From Paraburkholderia sp. BCC1885 (GTDB taxonomy: Bacteria; Pseudomonadota; Gammaproteobacteria; Burkholderiales; Burkholderiaceae): a stretch of DNA of 41,960 nucleotides. Location: positions 1-41,960 of the forward strand of contig NZ_CAAJGM010000218.1 of assembly GCF_900996235.1 (NCBI RefSeq). The letters run 5' to 3'. Below, piece by piece: positions 23,683-33,484 of the stretch (positions are counted from its first letter, which is position 1; every line of letters starts with the position of its first letter). The translations under genes and the position numbers were made by a program. The notes under the pieces are model-generated. The model worked only from the letters and a program-made list of their open reading frames with translations. It did not search any database and was not told the origin of the DNA.

Positions 23683-25311
23683 ATGAAGCAAAACAATCTG
23701 TTGCGCGCCGCGCGGAGCGCCTCGCTCGTCGCCGCTGCAGCGGTTTCGATGGTGGGCGCGAATGTCGCGCGTGCCGAGATTCCGAATAAAACCCTGGTCT
23801 ACTGCTCAGAAGGCAGCCCTGCGGGTTTCGATCCGGCCCAATACACCACGGGTACCGACTTCACCGCCAACACGTTCACTGTCTATAACCGCCTCGTCGA
23901 ATTCGAGCGTGGCGGCACCAAGGTCGAGCCGGGCCTTGCCGAAAGCTGGGATGTCTCGCCGGACGGCAAGACTTACACGTTCCATCTGCGCCACGGCGTC
24001 AAGTTCCAGACAACCGCTTACTTCAAGCCGAGCCGCGAATTCAATGCGGACGACGTCGTGTTCACCTTCACGCGCATGCTCGATCCGGCCATGCCGTTCA
24101 ACAAGGCTTATCCGGCGCAGTTCCCGTACTTTACGGACATGGGCCTCGACAAGCTGATCGCGAAGGTCGAAAAGGTCGATCCGTACACCGTGCGCTTCAC
24201 GCTGAAGGAAGTGAACGCACCCTTCATCCAGAACATGGCGATGGAATTCGCCTCGATCCAGTCGGCCGAGTATGCGGATTCGCTGCTCAAGGCCGGCAAG
24301 GCCGCCGATCTGAACCAGAAGCCGGTTGGCACGGGTCCGTTCATTTTCCGTAGTTATACGAAGGATGCGACGATCCGCTTCGACGGCAATCCTGATTATT
24401 GGAAGCCGAACGACGTCAAGATCGCGAAGCTGATCTTCGCGATCACGCCAGATGCCGGCGTGCGCGTGCAGAAGCTCAAGCGCGACGAATGCCAGGTGAT
24501 GAGCTATCCGCGTCCGGCCGACATCGCGCCGCTGAAGTCGGAAGCCAGCGTGGCGATGCCGTCGCAACCGGGCTTCAACCTCGGCTATCTGTCGTACAAC
24601 ATCCAGCACAAGCCGCTCGACAAGCTCGAAGTGCGCGAGGCGCTGGACATGGCGATCAACAAGAAAGCGATCATCGATTCCGTCTACCAGGGCGCGGGCC
24701 AGTCGGCCACCAATCCGATGCCGCCGACCCAATGGTCTTACGACAAGAGCCTGCCGAGCCAGTCTTATGATCCGGAGAAGGCCAAGGCGCTGCTCGCCAA
24801 GGCGGGTTTCGCGAGCGGTTTCGACATCACGCTGTGGGCCATGCCGGTGCAGCGTCCGTACAACCCGAACGCGCGGCTGATGTCGGAAATGATCCAGGCG
24901 GACTGGGCCAAGATCGGCGTGCGCGCGAAGATCGTCACGTATGAGTGGGGTGAGTACATCAAGCGCGGTCACGCGGGCGAGGACGACTCGATGCTGATTG
25001 GCTGGACCGGCGACAATGGCGATCCGGACAACTGGCTCGGCACGCTGCTCGGCTGCGAAGCCATCAACGGCAACAACTACAGCAAGTGGTGCTACAAGCC
25101 CTACGACGATCTGATCCAGAAGGGCCGCACGACGATCGATCAGGGCGAGCGCACGAAGATCTACACGCAGGCGCAGCAGATCTTCGCGCAGCAACTGCCG
25201 TTCTCGCCGATCGCCCACTCGACGGTGTATCAGCCGGTGAGCAAGAAGGTGATCGACATGCGCATCGAGCCGCTTGGCTACGCGCGCTTCGACGGTGTGG
25301 GCGTGCAGTAA
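23683..25311 (+). CDS. dppA: Dipeptide/oligopeptide ABC transporter periplasmic binding protein
   Basis: A 542-residue family 5 extracellular solute-binding protein. The signal peptide is residues 1-31 (cleavage after ARA, before EIPNK). The DppA/OppA family core includes VYCSEGSPAGFDPAQYTTGTD, EPGLAESWDVSPDGKTYTFHLR, the segment PVGTGPF, and GFNLGYLSYNIQHKPL. The N-terminal Cys in VYCSEG is found in DppA-type proteins. It captures peptides in the periplasm for the permeases encoded next. GGAGG precedes the ATG. A strong hairpin follows the gene, so this subunit is probably made in excess. Peptide specificity is inferred from family and operon; heme or nickel binding by relatives is the alternative. 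Confidence 0.93.
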   Translation: MKQNNLLRAARSASLVAAAAVSMVGANVARAEIPNKTLVYCSEGSPAGFDPAQYTTGTDFTANTFTVYNRLVEFERGGTKVEPGLAESWDVSPDGKTYTFHLRHGVKFQTTAYFKPSREFNADDVVFTFTRMLDPAMPFNKAYPAQFPYFTDMGLDKLIAKVEKVDPYTVRFTLKEVNAPFIQNMAMEFASIQSAEYADSLLKAGKAADLNQKPVGTGPFIFRSYTKDATIRFDGNPDYWKPNDVKIAKLIFAITPDAGVRVQKLKRDECQVMSYPRPADIAPLKSEASVAMPSQPGFNLGYLSYNIQHKPLDKLEVREALDMAINKKAIIDSVYQGAGQSATNPMPPTQWSYDKSLPSQSYDPEKAKALLAKAGFASGFDITLWAMPVQRPYNPNARLMSEMIQADWAKIGVRAKIVTYEWGEYIKRGHAGEDDSMLIGWTGDNGDPDNWLGTLLGCEAINGNNYSKWCYKPYDDLIQKGRTTIDQGERTKIYTQAQQIFAQQLPFSPIAHSTVYQPVSKKVIDMRIEPLGYARFDGVGVQ

Positions 25312-25364
25312 GTAAAACTGACGTAGTCCGTTTTTCGCACGGTTAGAAAACTGGTCGAAATGGT

Positions 25365-25407
25365 CCGGCGACCGGGGTGTCAAGCCCTCGTCGCCGGTTG
25401 TGTTTTC
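25365..25407 (+). terminator. Intercistronic attenuator hairpin between dppA and dppB
   Basis: CCGGCGAC (25365-25372) pairs with GTCGCCGG (25390-25397), with an inner GGG/CCC, and is followed by a T-rich TTGTGTTTTCC. Such hairpins commonly reduce transcription into the permease genes and protect the binding-protein mRNA. Confidence 0.65.
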
Positions 25408-25434
25408 CGTTCATCAAGACCATAGGGACGATCC

Positions 25435-26448
25435 ATGTTCCGCTTCGTTTTGCGCCGCATCGGCATGGTGATTCCGACTTTCATCGGCATCACCATTCTT
25501 GCGTTTGCGCTCATTCACCTGATACCCGGCGACCCCATCGAAGTGATGATGGGCGAGCGCGGTGTCGACCCGGCGATGCACGCCGCCGCCATGCACCGGC
25601 TCGGACTCGACGAGCCGCTGCCGCTGCAATATGCCCACTACCTCGCGCGCGCCGTGCACGGCGACCTCGGCACCTCGATCATCACCAACACCAGCGTGAT
25701 GGACGAGTTTCTCGCGCGCTTTCCGGCCACGGTCGAACTGTCGATCTGCGCGATGCTGTTTGCGCTGATCATCGGATTGCCGGCCGGCGTGTTCGCGGCG
25801 CTCAGGCGCGGCACGGTGGTCGACCACGGCGTGATGGGCACGGCCCTCACCGGCTATTCCATGCCGATCTTCTGGTGGGGCTTGATCCTCATCATGCTGT
25901 TTTCGGTGAAGCTCGGCTGGACCCCGGTGTCGGGCCGCATCGCGGTGGAATACGACATTCCGCACGTCACCGGTTTCATGCTGATCGACTCGTTGCTGCC
26001 GGGCAGCGACGAAGGCGCGTTCAGGTCGGCGCTGAGCCATCTGATTCTGCCGGCCATCGTGCTCGGCACGATTCCGCTGGCGGTGGTGGCGCGCATGACA
26101 CGCTCGTCGATGCTCGAAGTGCTGCGCGAGGACTACATCCGCACCGCGCGCGCCAAGGGCCTGCCGCCGGCGCGCGTGATCGTCGTGCATGCGTTGCGTA
26201 ACGCGCTGATTCCTGTGGTGACCGTGATCGGTTTGCAGGTGGGTACGCTGCTCGCCGGCGCCGTGCTGACCGAGACGCTGTTCTCGTGGCCGGGCATCGG
26301 CAAATGGCTGATCGATGCGATCAGCCGGCGCGATTACCCGGTCGTGCAGGGCGGTATCCTGCTGATTGCCACACTCGTGATCGTCGTGAATCTGATCGTC
26401 GATCTGTTGTACGGCGTGTTGAATCCGCGCATTCGCCATACGAGGTAA
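25435..26448 (+). CDS. dppB: Peptide ABC transporter permease, DppB type
   Basis: A 337-residue inner-membrane protein with about six helices. The N-terminal LRRIGMVIPTFIGITILAF is followed by the proline-rich signature LIHLIPGDPIEVMMG. The cytoplasmic EAA loop that meets the ATPases is REDYIRTARAKGLPPARVI, and the C-terminal segment TLFSWPGIGKWLIDAI is typical of DppB/OppB. It pairs with the second permease to form the channel. The gene starts 37 nt after the attenuator hairpin. Unusually, 134 nt of repeat separate it from dppC, whereas the downstream genes touch or overlap. Confidence 0.95.
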   Translation: MFRFVLRRIGMVIPTFIGITILAFALIHLIPGDPIEVMMGERGVDPAMHAAAMHRLGLDEPLPLQYAHYLARAVHGDLGTSIITNTSVMDEFLARFPATVELSICAMLFALIIGLPAGVFAALRRGTVVDHGVMGTALTGYSMPIFWWGLILIMLFSVKLGWTPVSGRIAVEYDIPHVTGFMLIDSLLPGSDEGAFRSALSHLILPAIVLGTIPLAVVARMTRSSMLEVLREDYIRTARAKGLPPARVIVVHALRNALIPVVTVIGLQVGTLLAGAVLTETLFSWPGIGKWLIDAISRRDYPVVQGGILLIATLVIVVNLIVDLLYGVLNPRIRHTR

Positions 26449-26455
26449 AAGAATC

Positions 26456-26575
26456 ATGTACCCCCACGCTCACATTCGTTCGCTGTCGACCGGAGCTGGC
26501 GCTTTAGCGCTTGCTCCGGTCCCATGCAGCGCCCCCCAGAGGGGGCGCATGCCGCCCTTGAGGCGGCTCGGCGGG
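26456..26575 (+). repeat. Three-hairpin intergenic repeat inside the dpp operon
   Basis: Three consecutive stem-loops occupy the dppB-dppC gap. They are GACCGGAGC (26488-26496) with GCTCCGGTC (26513-26521) and an inner GCGCT/AGCGC, then GCGCCCCC (26529-26536) with GGGGGCGC (26541-26548), then GCCGCC (26551-26556) with GGCGGC (26562-26567). The CCCCCACGCTCAC opening, the G-run hairpin and the final GGCGG followed by a start codon resemble a repeat I recall from Burkholderia intergenic regions. It may affect mRNA stability or the ratio of the two permeases. Confidence 0.75.
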
Positions 26576-26582
26576 AGACATG

Positions 26583-27500
26583 ATGGCTGACATTCAAAAC
26601 ACCGTCCCCACGTCAGTCACGCCGCCCAGCGGCCGCGCCCTGGCCGCCCGCGAGTTCTGGGCCAACTTCTCGCGCAACCGCGGCGCGGTCGTCGCGGGTG
26701 TGGTCGTGCTGCTGCTGATCGTCGTGGCGATCTTCGCGCCGTGGCTCGCGCCGCACAGCCCGATCGAGCAATACCGCGATTACGTGAAGATTCCGCCCGC
26801 CTGGCTCGATGGCGGCAACTGGAAGTTCGTCCTCGGCACCGACGAAGCGGGCCGCGACATGCTGTCCCGTCTGATGTACGGCGCGCGCCTGTCGTTCTGG
26901 ATCGGCTTTGTTTCGGTGGTGCTGGCGCTGATTCCGGGCGTCGTGCTCGGGCTGATTGCGGCCTTCTTCGAGAAGTGGGCCGACACGCCGATCATGCGCG
27001 TCATGGACGTGCTGCTCGCGCTGCCTTCGCTGCTGCTGGCGGTGGCGGTGGTGGCGATCATCGGCCCGGGGCTTTTCAATACCATGTTCGCCATTGCCAT
27101 CGTGGCGCTGCCAGGCTATGTGCGTCTGTCGCGCGCGTCGGCGCTCGGCGAACTGCAGAAGGAATACGTGACGGCCTCGCGGGTGGCGGGCGCGGGCACG
27201 CTGCGGCTGATGTTCTCGCAGGTGCTGCCTAACTGCACCGCGCCGCTGATCGTGCAGGCGACGCTCGGTTTTTCGTCGGCGATTCTCGATGCGGCCGCGC
27301 TCGGCTTCCTCGGCCTCGGCGTGCAACCGCCGGCAGCGGAGTGGGGCGCCATGCTCGCCTCGGCGCGCGACTATATCGATAACGCGTGGTGGATCGTGAC
27401 CTTGCCGGGTCTCGCCATCGTGATCTCGGTGCTGGCGATCAACCTGCTCGGCGACGGACTGCGCGACGCGCTCGACCCCAAACTGAAGCGGATGGCATAA
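26583..27500 (+). CDS. dppC: Peptide ABC transporter permease, DppC type
   Basis: A 305-residue inner-membrane permease. The N-terminal segment before helix 1 (REFWANFSRNRGAVVAG) and the conserved periplasmic KFVLGTDEAGRDMLSRLMYGARLS are typical of DppC/OppC. The EAA loop is KEYVTASRVAGAGTLRLMFS, and the last helices contain DAAALGFLGLGVQPPAAEWG. The ATG at 26583 is chosen because GGGAG is 5 nt upstream; an ATG one codon earlier is only 2 nt from it. The ribosome site lies in the last bases of the upstream repeat. The stop is directly followed by the dppD start. Confidence 0.95.
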   Translation: MADIQNTVPTSVTPPSGRALAAREFWANFSRNRGAVVAGVVVLLLIVVAIFAPWLAPHSPIEQYRDYVKIPPAWLDGGNWKFVLGTDEAGRDMLSRLMYGARLSFWIGFVSVVLALIPGVVLGLIAAFFEKWADTPIMRVMDVLLALPSLLLAVAVVAIIGPGLFNTMFAIAIVALPGYVRLSRASALGELQKEYVTASRVAGAGTLRLMFSQVLPNCTAPLIVQATLGFSSAILDAAALGFLGLGVQPPAAEWGAMLASARDYIDNAWWIVTLPGLAIVISVLAINLLGDGLRDALDPKLKRMA

Positions 27501-28582
27501 ATGGAACAATCCCCACGTTCATTTCATTCGCTGCCCGCCGAAGGAGCCGCTCCGCCGGCTTCGGACGGCCGTTCGCGTGCTGGCCAGAAACTGCTCACCA
27601 TCCGCAACCTGGCGGTGAATTTCAACGGCCTGCCGGCTGTCGACCGTATCAACCTGGACGTGGCGCCGGGCGAAGTGGTCGGCGTGGTGGGCGAATCCGG
27701 CTCGGGCAAGAGCGTGACGATGATGGCGCTGATGGGCCTGATCGACGCGCCCGGCAAGGTGAGCGCCGACGAAGTCAGCTTCGACGGCACCGATCTGCTG
27801 AAAGCGTCGCCGAAGCAACGCCGCAAGATTATCGGCAAAGACATCGCGATGGTGTTTCAGGACGCGCTGACCAGCCTGAATCCGAGCTACACCGTCGGCT
27901 ATCAGATCAAGGAAGTGCTGAAGCTGCATGAGGGCTTGCGCGGCGCCGCGCTGCAGCAGCGCGCGCTGGAACTGCTCGACCAGGTCGGCATTCCCGATGC
28001 GAAAAGCCGCATTGAGTCGTTTCCGCATCAGATGTCGGGCGGGATGAACCAGCGTGTGATGATTGCGATGGCCGTCGCCTGCAATCCGAAGCTGCTGATT
28101 GCCGACGAGCCCACCACGGCGCTCGACGTGACGATCCAGGCGCAGATCATGGAACTGCTGGTGAAGTTGCAGAAGGAACGCGGCATGGCGCTGGTGCTGA
28201 TCTCGCACGATCTGGCGGTGGTGTCGGAGGTGGCGCAGCGCGTGGCCGTCATGTATGCGGGCGAGATCATCGAGACCAACCGGGTGCCGGATATTTTTGC
28301 CGCGCCGCATCACCCGTACACGGAAGCGTTGCTGGCGGCGATTCCCGAGCACAATGTCGGCGCGGTGCGCCTCGCGGCGTTGCCGGGCATGGTGCCGGGC
28401 CGCGACGACCGGCCCAAAGGCTGTCTGTTCGCGCCGCGCTGCAAGTACGTGGTGGACGACTGCACCAGGGCGCGGCCCGCGCTGGCGCCGTTGCAAGGTC
28501 ATCCGGAGATAACCAGGGTACGCTGTATCAAGCCGCTGAACCTCACCGGCGACGCGAACATCCACACCCACGGAGGCGCACG

Positions 28583-28586
<4 letters not shown>
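27501..28586 (+). CDS. dppD: Peptide ABC transporter ATPase, DppD type
   Basis: A 361-residue ABC ATPase. Walker A is GESGSGKS, followed by the Q-loop VFQDALTSLNP, the signature MSGGMNQRVMIA, Walker B LLIADEPTTALD and the H-loop SHD. The C-terminal oligopeptide-ATPase extension has the CLFAPRCKYVVDDC cysteine cluster, which in relatives binds an Fe-S cluster. The core begins near residue 34 (LLTIRNLAVNFNG). The first 33 residues (MEQSPRSFHS and onward) are extra, and their DNA resembles the intergenic repeat upstream of dppC. No alternative start lies close to the core. It ends in an ATGA overlap with dppF. Confidence 0.95.
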
Positions 28587-29594
<1,008 letters not shown>

Positions 29595-29602
<8 letters not shown>

Positions 29603-30713
29603 AGCGTCGGCGGCGCGTCGTCCTGCGCGCCGCCTGCGTGAAGGCGGCCGCCGCGCCGTGTTCGCGCGGCGCCGGCGAGCCTGGCTGCTCGGTTGCGCGG
29701 CGTTTGCCTGCTTTCTGACCGGCTCGGCCGTGCCGGTGACCACGGCCTTCGCGGCCGGCGCGACCGGCAATCCGCCCGGTTCCTCCAATACGCTGGGCCG
29801 GCCGCGCACCACCCTGCCCGGTTTCAATCCTCCGCCCGCCAATCCGGGTACGACGGCAAGCGGTCCGGTGCGCGGGCAGCCGGCGCATATGCCGTTTTAT
29901 GTCGCGACGCGCGGCTCGACCACCCTCTACATTCTCGGCACGCTGCATGTCGGCGATCCGGCGGACTATCCGCCGAACAAGCCGTTTCGTCCGCAGATTC
30001 TGGCCGCGCTCGCCGCCTCGCCGACCCTCGCGCTGGAACTGTCGCCGGATGACCTGCTGGTGTCGCAGGACGATGTGTCGAAATACGGCGTGTGCCGCAG
30101 CGCGTGCCTGCCCACTTATTTGCCGCAATCGCTGTGGCACAAGCTCGAAGTCCGTCTGCGCGACAATCCGGCCGCGCTCGACGAGATCAAGCGAATGCGG
30201 CCCTGGCTCGCTTCGCTGCTGGTGGAAACCTACGATTCGCTGAGCGCGGGCTTGCAGACCGAATACGGCACCGAGGCGCAGTTGCAGAACGTCTATCTGC
30301 GCACGCGCGGCAAGCTGGTCGGCCTCGAGACGCTCGGGGAGCAGATGCGCGCGTTCACGAGCCTGTCGTCGGCGCAGCAGCGCGAGATGCTGGCGCAGGA
30401 TCTGGTGCAGACGCCGGCGGGCAACCTCGCGGACGTGCAGACTTTGCACCGGCTCTGGCAGGTGGGCGACGCCGACGCGATCGCCGCATGGCAGGCGGCC
30501 AAGTCCGAGGTGCTGGCGCGCGACAAGCGGGTCTCGGACTCGATCGACAACAAGATCGTGTACGAACGCAACCGCCGTTTCGTCACGCGGATGCTGCTGA
30601 TCGCCGCGCCGAACAAGCCGGTGTTCGTGGCCATTGGCGCGTTGCACCTGGGCGGCCCGAAAGGCGTGCTGCAATTGCTGAGGCAGCATGGGTTCGTGGT
30701 GGAGCCGGGGTGA
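29595..30713 (+). CDS. TraB/GumN family protein (putative metalloprotease)
   Basis: A 372-residue protein. A very Arg-rich N-terminus is followed by a hydrophobic export segment (WLLGCAAFACFLTGSAVPV, about residues 33-51) and a Pro/Gly-rich linker. The TraB/GumN core starts with STTLYILGTLHVGDPADYP, continues with LALELSPDD and KLVGLETLGEQMRAF, and ends with VFVAIGALHLGGPKGVLQLL. The paired G-x-x-H motifs (GTLHVG and GALHLG) are the proposed metal/catalytic elements shared with Tiki proteases. It is probably periplasmic or membrane-anchored. The ATG at 29595 follows GGGGGAA and lies inside the end of dppF. Its place in the operon suggests a role in peptide handling (inference). Confidence 0.88.
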
Positions 30714-30730
30714 CGACCTGACGGCGGTGA

Positions 30731-30765
30731 GGCCGGCTTGTCGCGAAAAGACGCCAGAGCCGGCC
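30731..30765. terminator. Possible bidirectional terminator between TraB/GumN and DUF979 genes
   Basis: GGCCGGCT (30731-30738) pairs perfectly with AGCCGGCC (30758-30765) across a 19-nt loop in the 93-nt gap between convergent genes. There is no clear T-tract on either side, so the call is weak. Confidence 0.3.
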
Positions 30766-30806
30766 GTGGGCAAGTTGCACGACCCGCGCGGTCCGTCAAA
30801 GGAACG

Positions 30807-31763
30807 TCAGAGGAACATCAGGAAATTCAGCAGGATGATGTTCACCACCAGCATCGACAGCGCCGTGGGCACCTGTGCCTTGATCACGGCGTTCTTGTCC
30901 GGCAGTTCGAGCAGCGCCACCGGGACCATGTTGAAGTTCGCGGCCATCGGCGTCATCAGCGTGCCGCAGTAGCCCGAGAACATGCCGATTGCCACCATCA
31001 CGGCCGGATTGCCGTGGAATACGCCCACCAGAATCGGCACGCCCACGCCGCCCGTCATCACCGGAAACGCGGCGAAGCCATTGCCCATCACCATTGTGAA
31101 CACGGCCATGCCGATGCAGTACACGGCGACCGCGACGAACCGGTAGTCGAGATTGATGTAGGCGGTGGTCACGTGTGCGACCGCCTTGCCGACGCCGGCG
31201 TCCGAGAACACGAGCCCGAGCATGCCGAGCATCTGCGGCAGCACGGCGGCCCACGACAAGGCGTCGACGAGACGGCGCGCTTCCTTCATCGACTGGCCGA
31301 CGGTGTCGCGCGTCATCACGCAGGCCACGCCGAGTGCGATGATGCAGCCGATCGCAAAGCCGATCAGCGTGACGTTTTTTTGCTCGATCAGCGGAGTGCC
31401 GCCGAACACCAGATAGCTGGCGGCCAGCGTGATGACGACGGTGACGACCGGAATCGTCAGCGCGGGAATGAACAGCCGGTTGCCGAGGCGTCGGGCGCTC
31501 GCCTCGCGAGCCTCCAGCGACAACACCTTGGGCTTGGCCGCCGTCACGCCGCCGAAGCCGGCGATCAGCGCCATGGCAATGACGAGCACGCCGACCACGG
31601 CGGGCGGCAGCAGGTCGCCGATCAGAAAAATCAGCGCGTAGAGAATCCAGAAGCCGCCGGCGGTGAGGCGGCGCGGATGGTCCTTATCGGTGAGGATCAT
31701 GCCGCCGATAATCAGCAGCACGATGCCGAGCAGCCAGAACAGATAGTTGATGGTGAGCGTCAT
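30807..31763 (-). CDS. DUF979 family membrane protein, probable 5-oxoproline transporter subunit
   Basis: A 318-residue polytopic membrane protein of about nine to ten helices. It starts MTLTINYLFWLLGIVLLIIGG and contains AAVLPQMLGMLGLVFSDAGVG and the glycine-rich NGFAAFPVMTGGVGVPILVG, features of DUF979. DUF979 and DUF969 proteins always travel together, and I recall them being named 5-oxoproline transporter subunits from mutant-fitness work. The upstream pxpBCA genes support that here. The ATG overlaps the DUF969 stop (ATGA). The longer frame reaching 32246 is rejected because its Arg-rich extension is the DUF969 gene read out of frame. Confidence 0.88.
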   Translation of the reverse strand: MTLTINYLFWLLGIVLLIIGGMILTDKDHPRRLTAGGFWILYALIFLIGDLLPPAVVGVLVIAMALIAGFGGVTAAKPKVLSLEAREASARRLGNRLFIPALTIPVVTVVITLAASYLVFGGTPLIEQKNVTLIGFAIGCIIALGVACVMTRDTVGQSMKEARRLVDALSWAAVLPQMLGMLGLVFSDAGVGKAVAHVTTAYINLDYRFVAVAVYCIGMAVFTMVMGNGFAAFPVMTGGVGVPILVGVFHGNPAVMVAIGMFSGYCGTLMTPMAANFNMVPVALLELPDKNAVIKAQVPTALSMLVVNIILLNFLMFL

Positions 31764-32506
31764 GCCTCGTCTCCCGTCGCCGCCGTCGGGTTCTGCGATG
31801 CGGCGCCCGGCGCATTTTTGCCGCGCATCTCGCGTTCGAGCCGGCGGTCGAGCAGGTGCAGCCGGAAGCCGTGGATCAGAAACGCGCAGATGGCCGTGGG
31901 GATGCCCCACACGGCGACGTGAATCGGCGCGACCTCGATGCCGGCTTCGCGCAGGAAGGTGGTCATCAGCACGATGGCGCCGAAGGCCACGAAGATGTCT
32001 TCGCCGAAGAACAGGCCCACGTTGTCGGTGGCCGCGGCGAACGCGCGCAGGCGGTAGCGCACGGCGTCGGTGAGCTTGCCGTAGCGGCTCTCGGCGGCGC
32101 CTTCGGTCATCGGCGCGATCAGCGGACGCACCATCTGCGGATGGCCGCCGAGGCCGGTCAGGCCAATGGCCGCAGTCAATTCGCGGACCAGCAGATAGAC
32201 GATCAACAGACGCCCGGCAGTGGCGGCCTGGATGCCGGCAATCCACGTTTGGGCCCGCTCACGCAGACCGTGCCGTTCGAGCAGGCCGATCACCGCGAGC
32301 GGCAGCAGGATGATCAGCGGGATATTGCGGGTCTTGATAAAACCCGTACCGATGGCGGCGAGGATTTTCTCTGGCGGAAAGTGCGCGGCCAGCGCGGTCA
32401 CGATCGCGGCGACGGCCACGATCAGCATTGGATTGAAGCGCAGCACAAAACCGAGGATGATCACGGCCACTCCGATGAGCGGCCATAAGTTGACTGCTGT
32501 CTGCAT
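31760..32506 (-). CDS. DUF969 family membrane protein, probable 5-oxoproline transporter subunit
   Basis: A 248-residue membrane protein of about five to six helices. It includes NLWPLIGVAVIILGFVLRFN, GFIKTRNIPLIILLPLAVIG, RELTAAIGLTGLGGHPQMVR and the conserved AAATDNVGLFFGEDIFVAFG. It acts with the DUF979 protein, probably as the two halves of one carrier. The ATG at 32504-32506 (MQTAVNLW) has GGAG 6 nt upstream and is preferred over a TTG four codons earlier. About 207 nt separate it from pxpA, with a hairpin between, so transport genes may be expressed at a lower level than the enzyme genes or from their own promoter. Confidence 0.88.
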   Translation of the reverse strand: MQTAVNLWPLIGVAVIILGFVLRFNPMLIVAVAAIVTALAAHFPPEKILAAIGTGFIKTRNIPLIILLPLAVIGLLERHGLRERAQTWIAGIQAATAGRLLIVYLLVRELTAAIGLTGLGGHPQMVRPLIAPMTEGAAESRYGKLTDAVRYRLRAFAAATDNVGLFFGEDIFVAFGAIVLMTTFLREAGIEVAPIHVAVWGIPTAICAFLIHGFRLHLLDRRLEREMRGKNAPGAASQNPTAATGDEA

Positions 32507-32631
32507 CAGGATCTCCAAACAGGGTTGCTAACCTTGCCGCGGGTGGCGGCTAACATGAGGCGGCGTTTTTTGTGCTACGTCGTCTTGCTCTACGCGGCTT
32601 CTGGCGGCCACGTCTGGTACGGCACCTGACA

Positions 32632-32656
32632 AACGCCCCGCGCGGGGCGGGGCGTT
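32632..32656 (-). terminator. GC-rich hairpin after pxpA
   Basis: AACGCCCC (32632-32639) pairs with GGGGCGTT (32649-32656) about 57 nt past the pxpA stop on the minus strand, with TTTG following. It may terminate or attenuate transcription into the DUF969/DUF979 genes. Confidence 0.5.
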
Positions 32657-32713
32657 GGCCGGCTCAATAGGTCAGTCGCTCCCTGGCCGGCGCTTGCGCG
32701 GGCGCGCCTGAGA

Positions 32714-33466
32714 TCAGACGCGCGCCGCGCTGGCCGAGTGAACTTCGATACCGGCGCCTTCGAGCGCGGCGCGGATGCGGCGCGCGAACGCCAATGCATG
32801 CGGGCCGTCGCCGTGCAGGCAGATGGTCTGCGCGTTGAGCGGCACCCAGCGGCCGTCCACCGCCTGTACGCGCTGCTCGCGCACCATCGCGAGCGTGCGT
32901 TCGAGCACCTCGTTTTCGTCGTCGAGCAGCGCGCCGGGGTCTTTGCGCGGCACGAGCGAGCCGTCGGCGCGATAGCCGCGATCGGCGAACACCTCTTCGA
33001 TGGCGGTCAGGCCGGCTTCGCGCGCAGCCGTCACGAGGCCGCTATTGGCGAGCGCGAACACCGCCACCGACGGATCGAAGTCGTGTACGGCCGAGACGAT
33101 TGCATCGGCGATCATCGGGTCGCGCGCCGCCTGGTTGTAGAGCGCGCCGTGCGGCTTGACGTGCGCGATGCGGCCGCCCTCGGCCTGGGCGATCGCCGAA
33201 AGCGCGCCAAGCTGGTACAGCACGCCGGCGTAAATCTCGCCGGCGGGCAGATCCATCTCTTTGCGGCCGAAGTTTTCCGGGTCGTTGAAGCTCGGATGCG
33301 CGCCGATCGACACGCCTTTTTTGACGGCCCAGCGCACGCAGTCATGCATCGCGTTGGCGCCGCCCGCGTGCCAGCCGCACGCAATGTTGGCCGAGCTGAC
33401 GAGATCGAGCAGCGCCTCGTCGGAGCCACAACCTTCGCCGAGATCGGCATTCAAATCGATTTCCAT
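32714..33466 (-). CDS. pxpA: 5-oxoprolinase subunit A (LamB/YcsF family)
   Basis: This 250-residue enzyme subunit belongs to the PxpABC complex, which uses ATP to open 5-oxo-L-proline (pyroglutamate) to glutamate. Family motifs are the N-terminal IDLNADLGEGCGSDEALLD, SANIACGWHAGGANAM, GVSIGAHPSFNDPENFGRK, VKPHGALYNQAARD and the C-terminal ICLHGDGPHALAFA. It lies 18 nt after pxpC on the same strand. The ATG is supported by the strict conservation of the N-terminal MEIDLNADLGE. It cleans up pyroglutamate formed from glutamine and from peptide ends, and permits growth on it. Confidence 0.96.
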   Translation of the reverse strand: MEIDLNADLGEGCGSDEALLDLVSSANIACGWHAGGANAMHDCVRWAVKKGVSIGAHPSFNDPENFGRKEMDLPAGEIYAGVLYQLGALSAIAQAEGGRIAHVKPHGALYNQAARDPMIADAIVSAVHDFDPSVAVFALANSGLVTAAREAGLTAIEEVFADRGYRADGSLVPRKDPGALLDDENEVLERTLAMVREQRVQAVDGRWVPLNAQTICLHGDGPHALAFARRIRAALEGAGIEVHSASAARV

Positions 33467-33484
33467 GGTGTCCTCTACTTGGTC

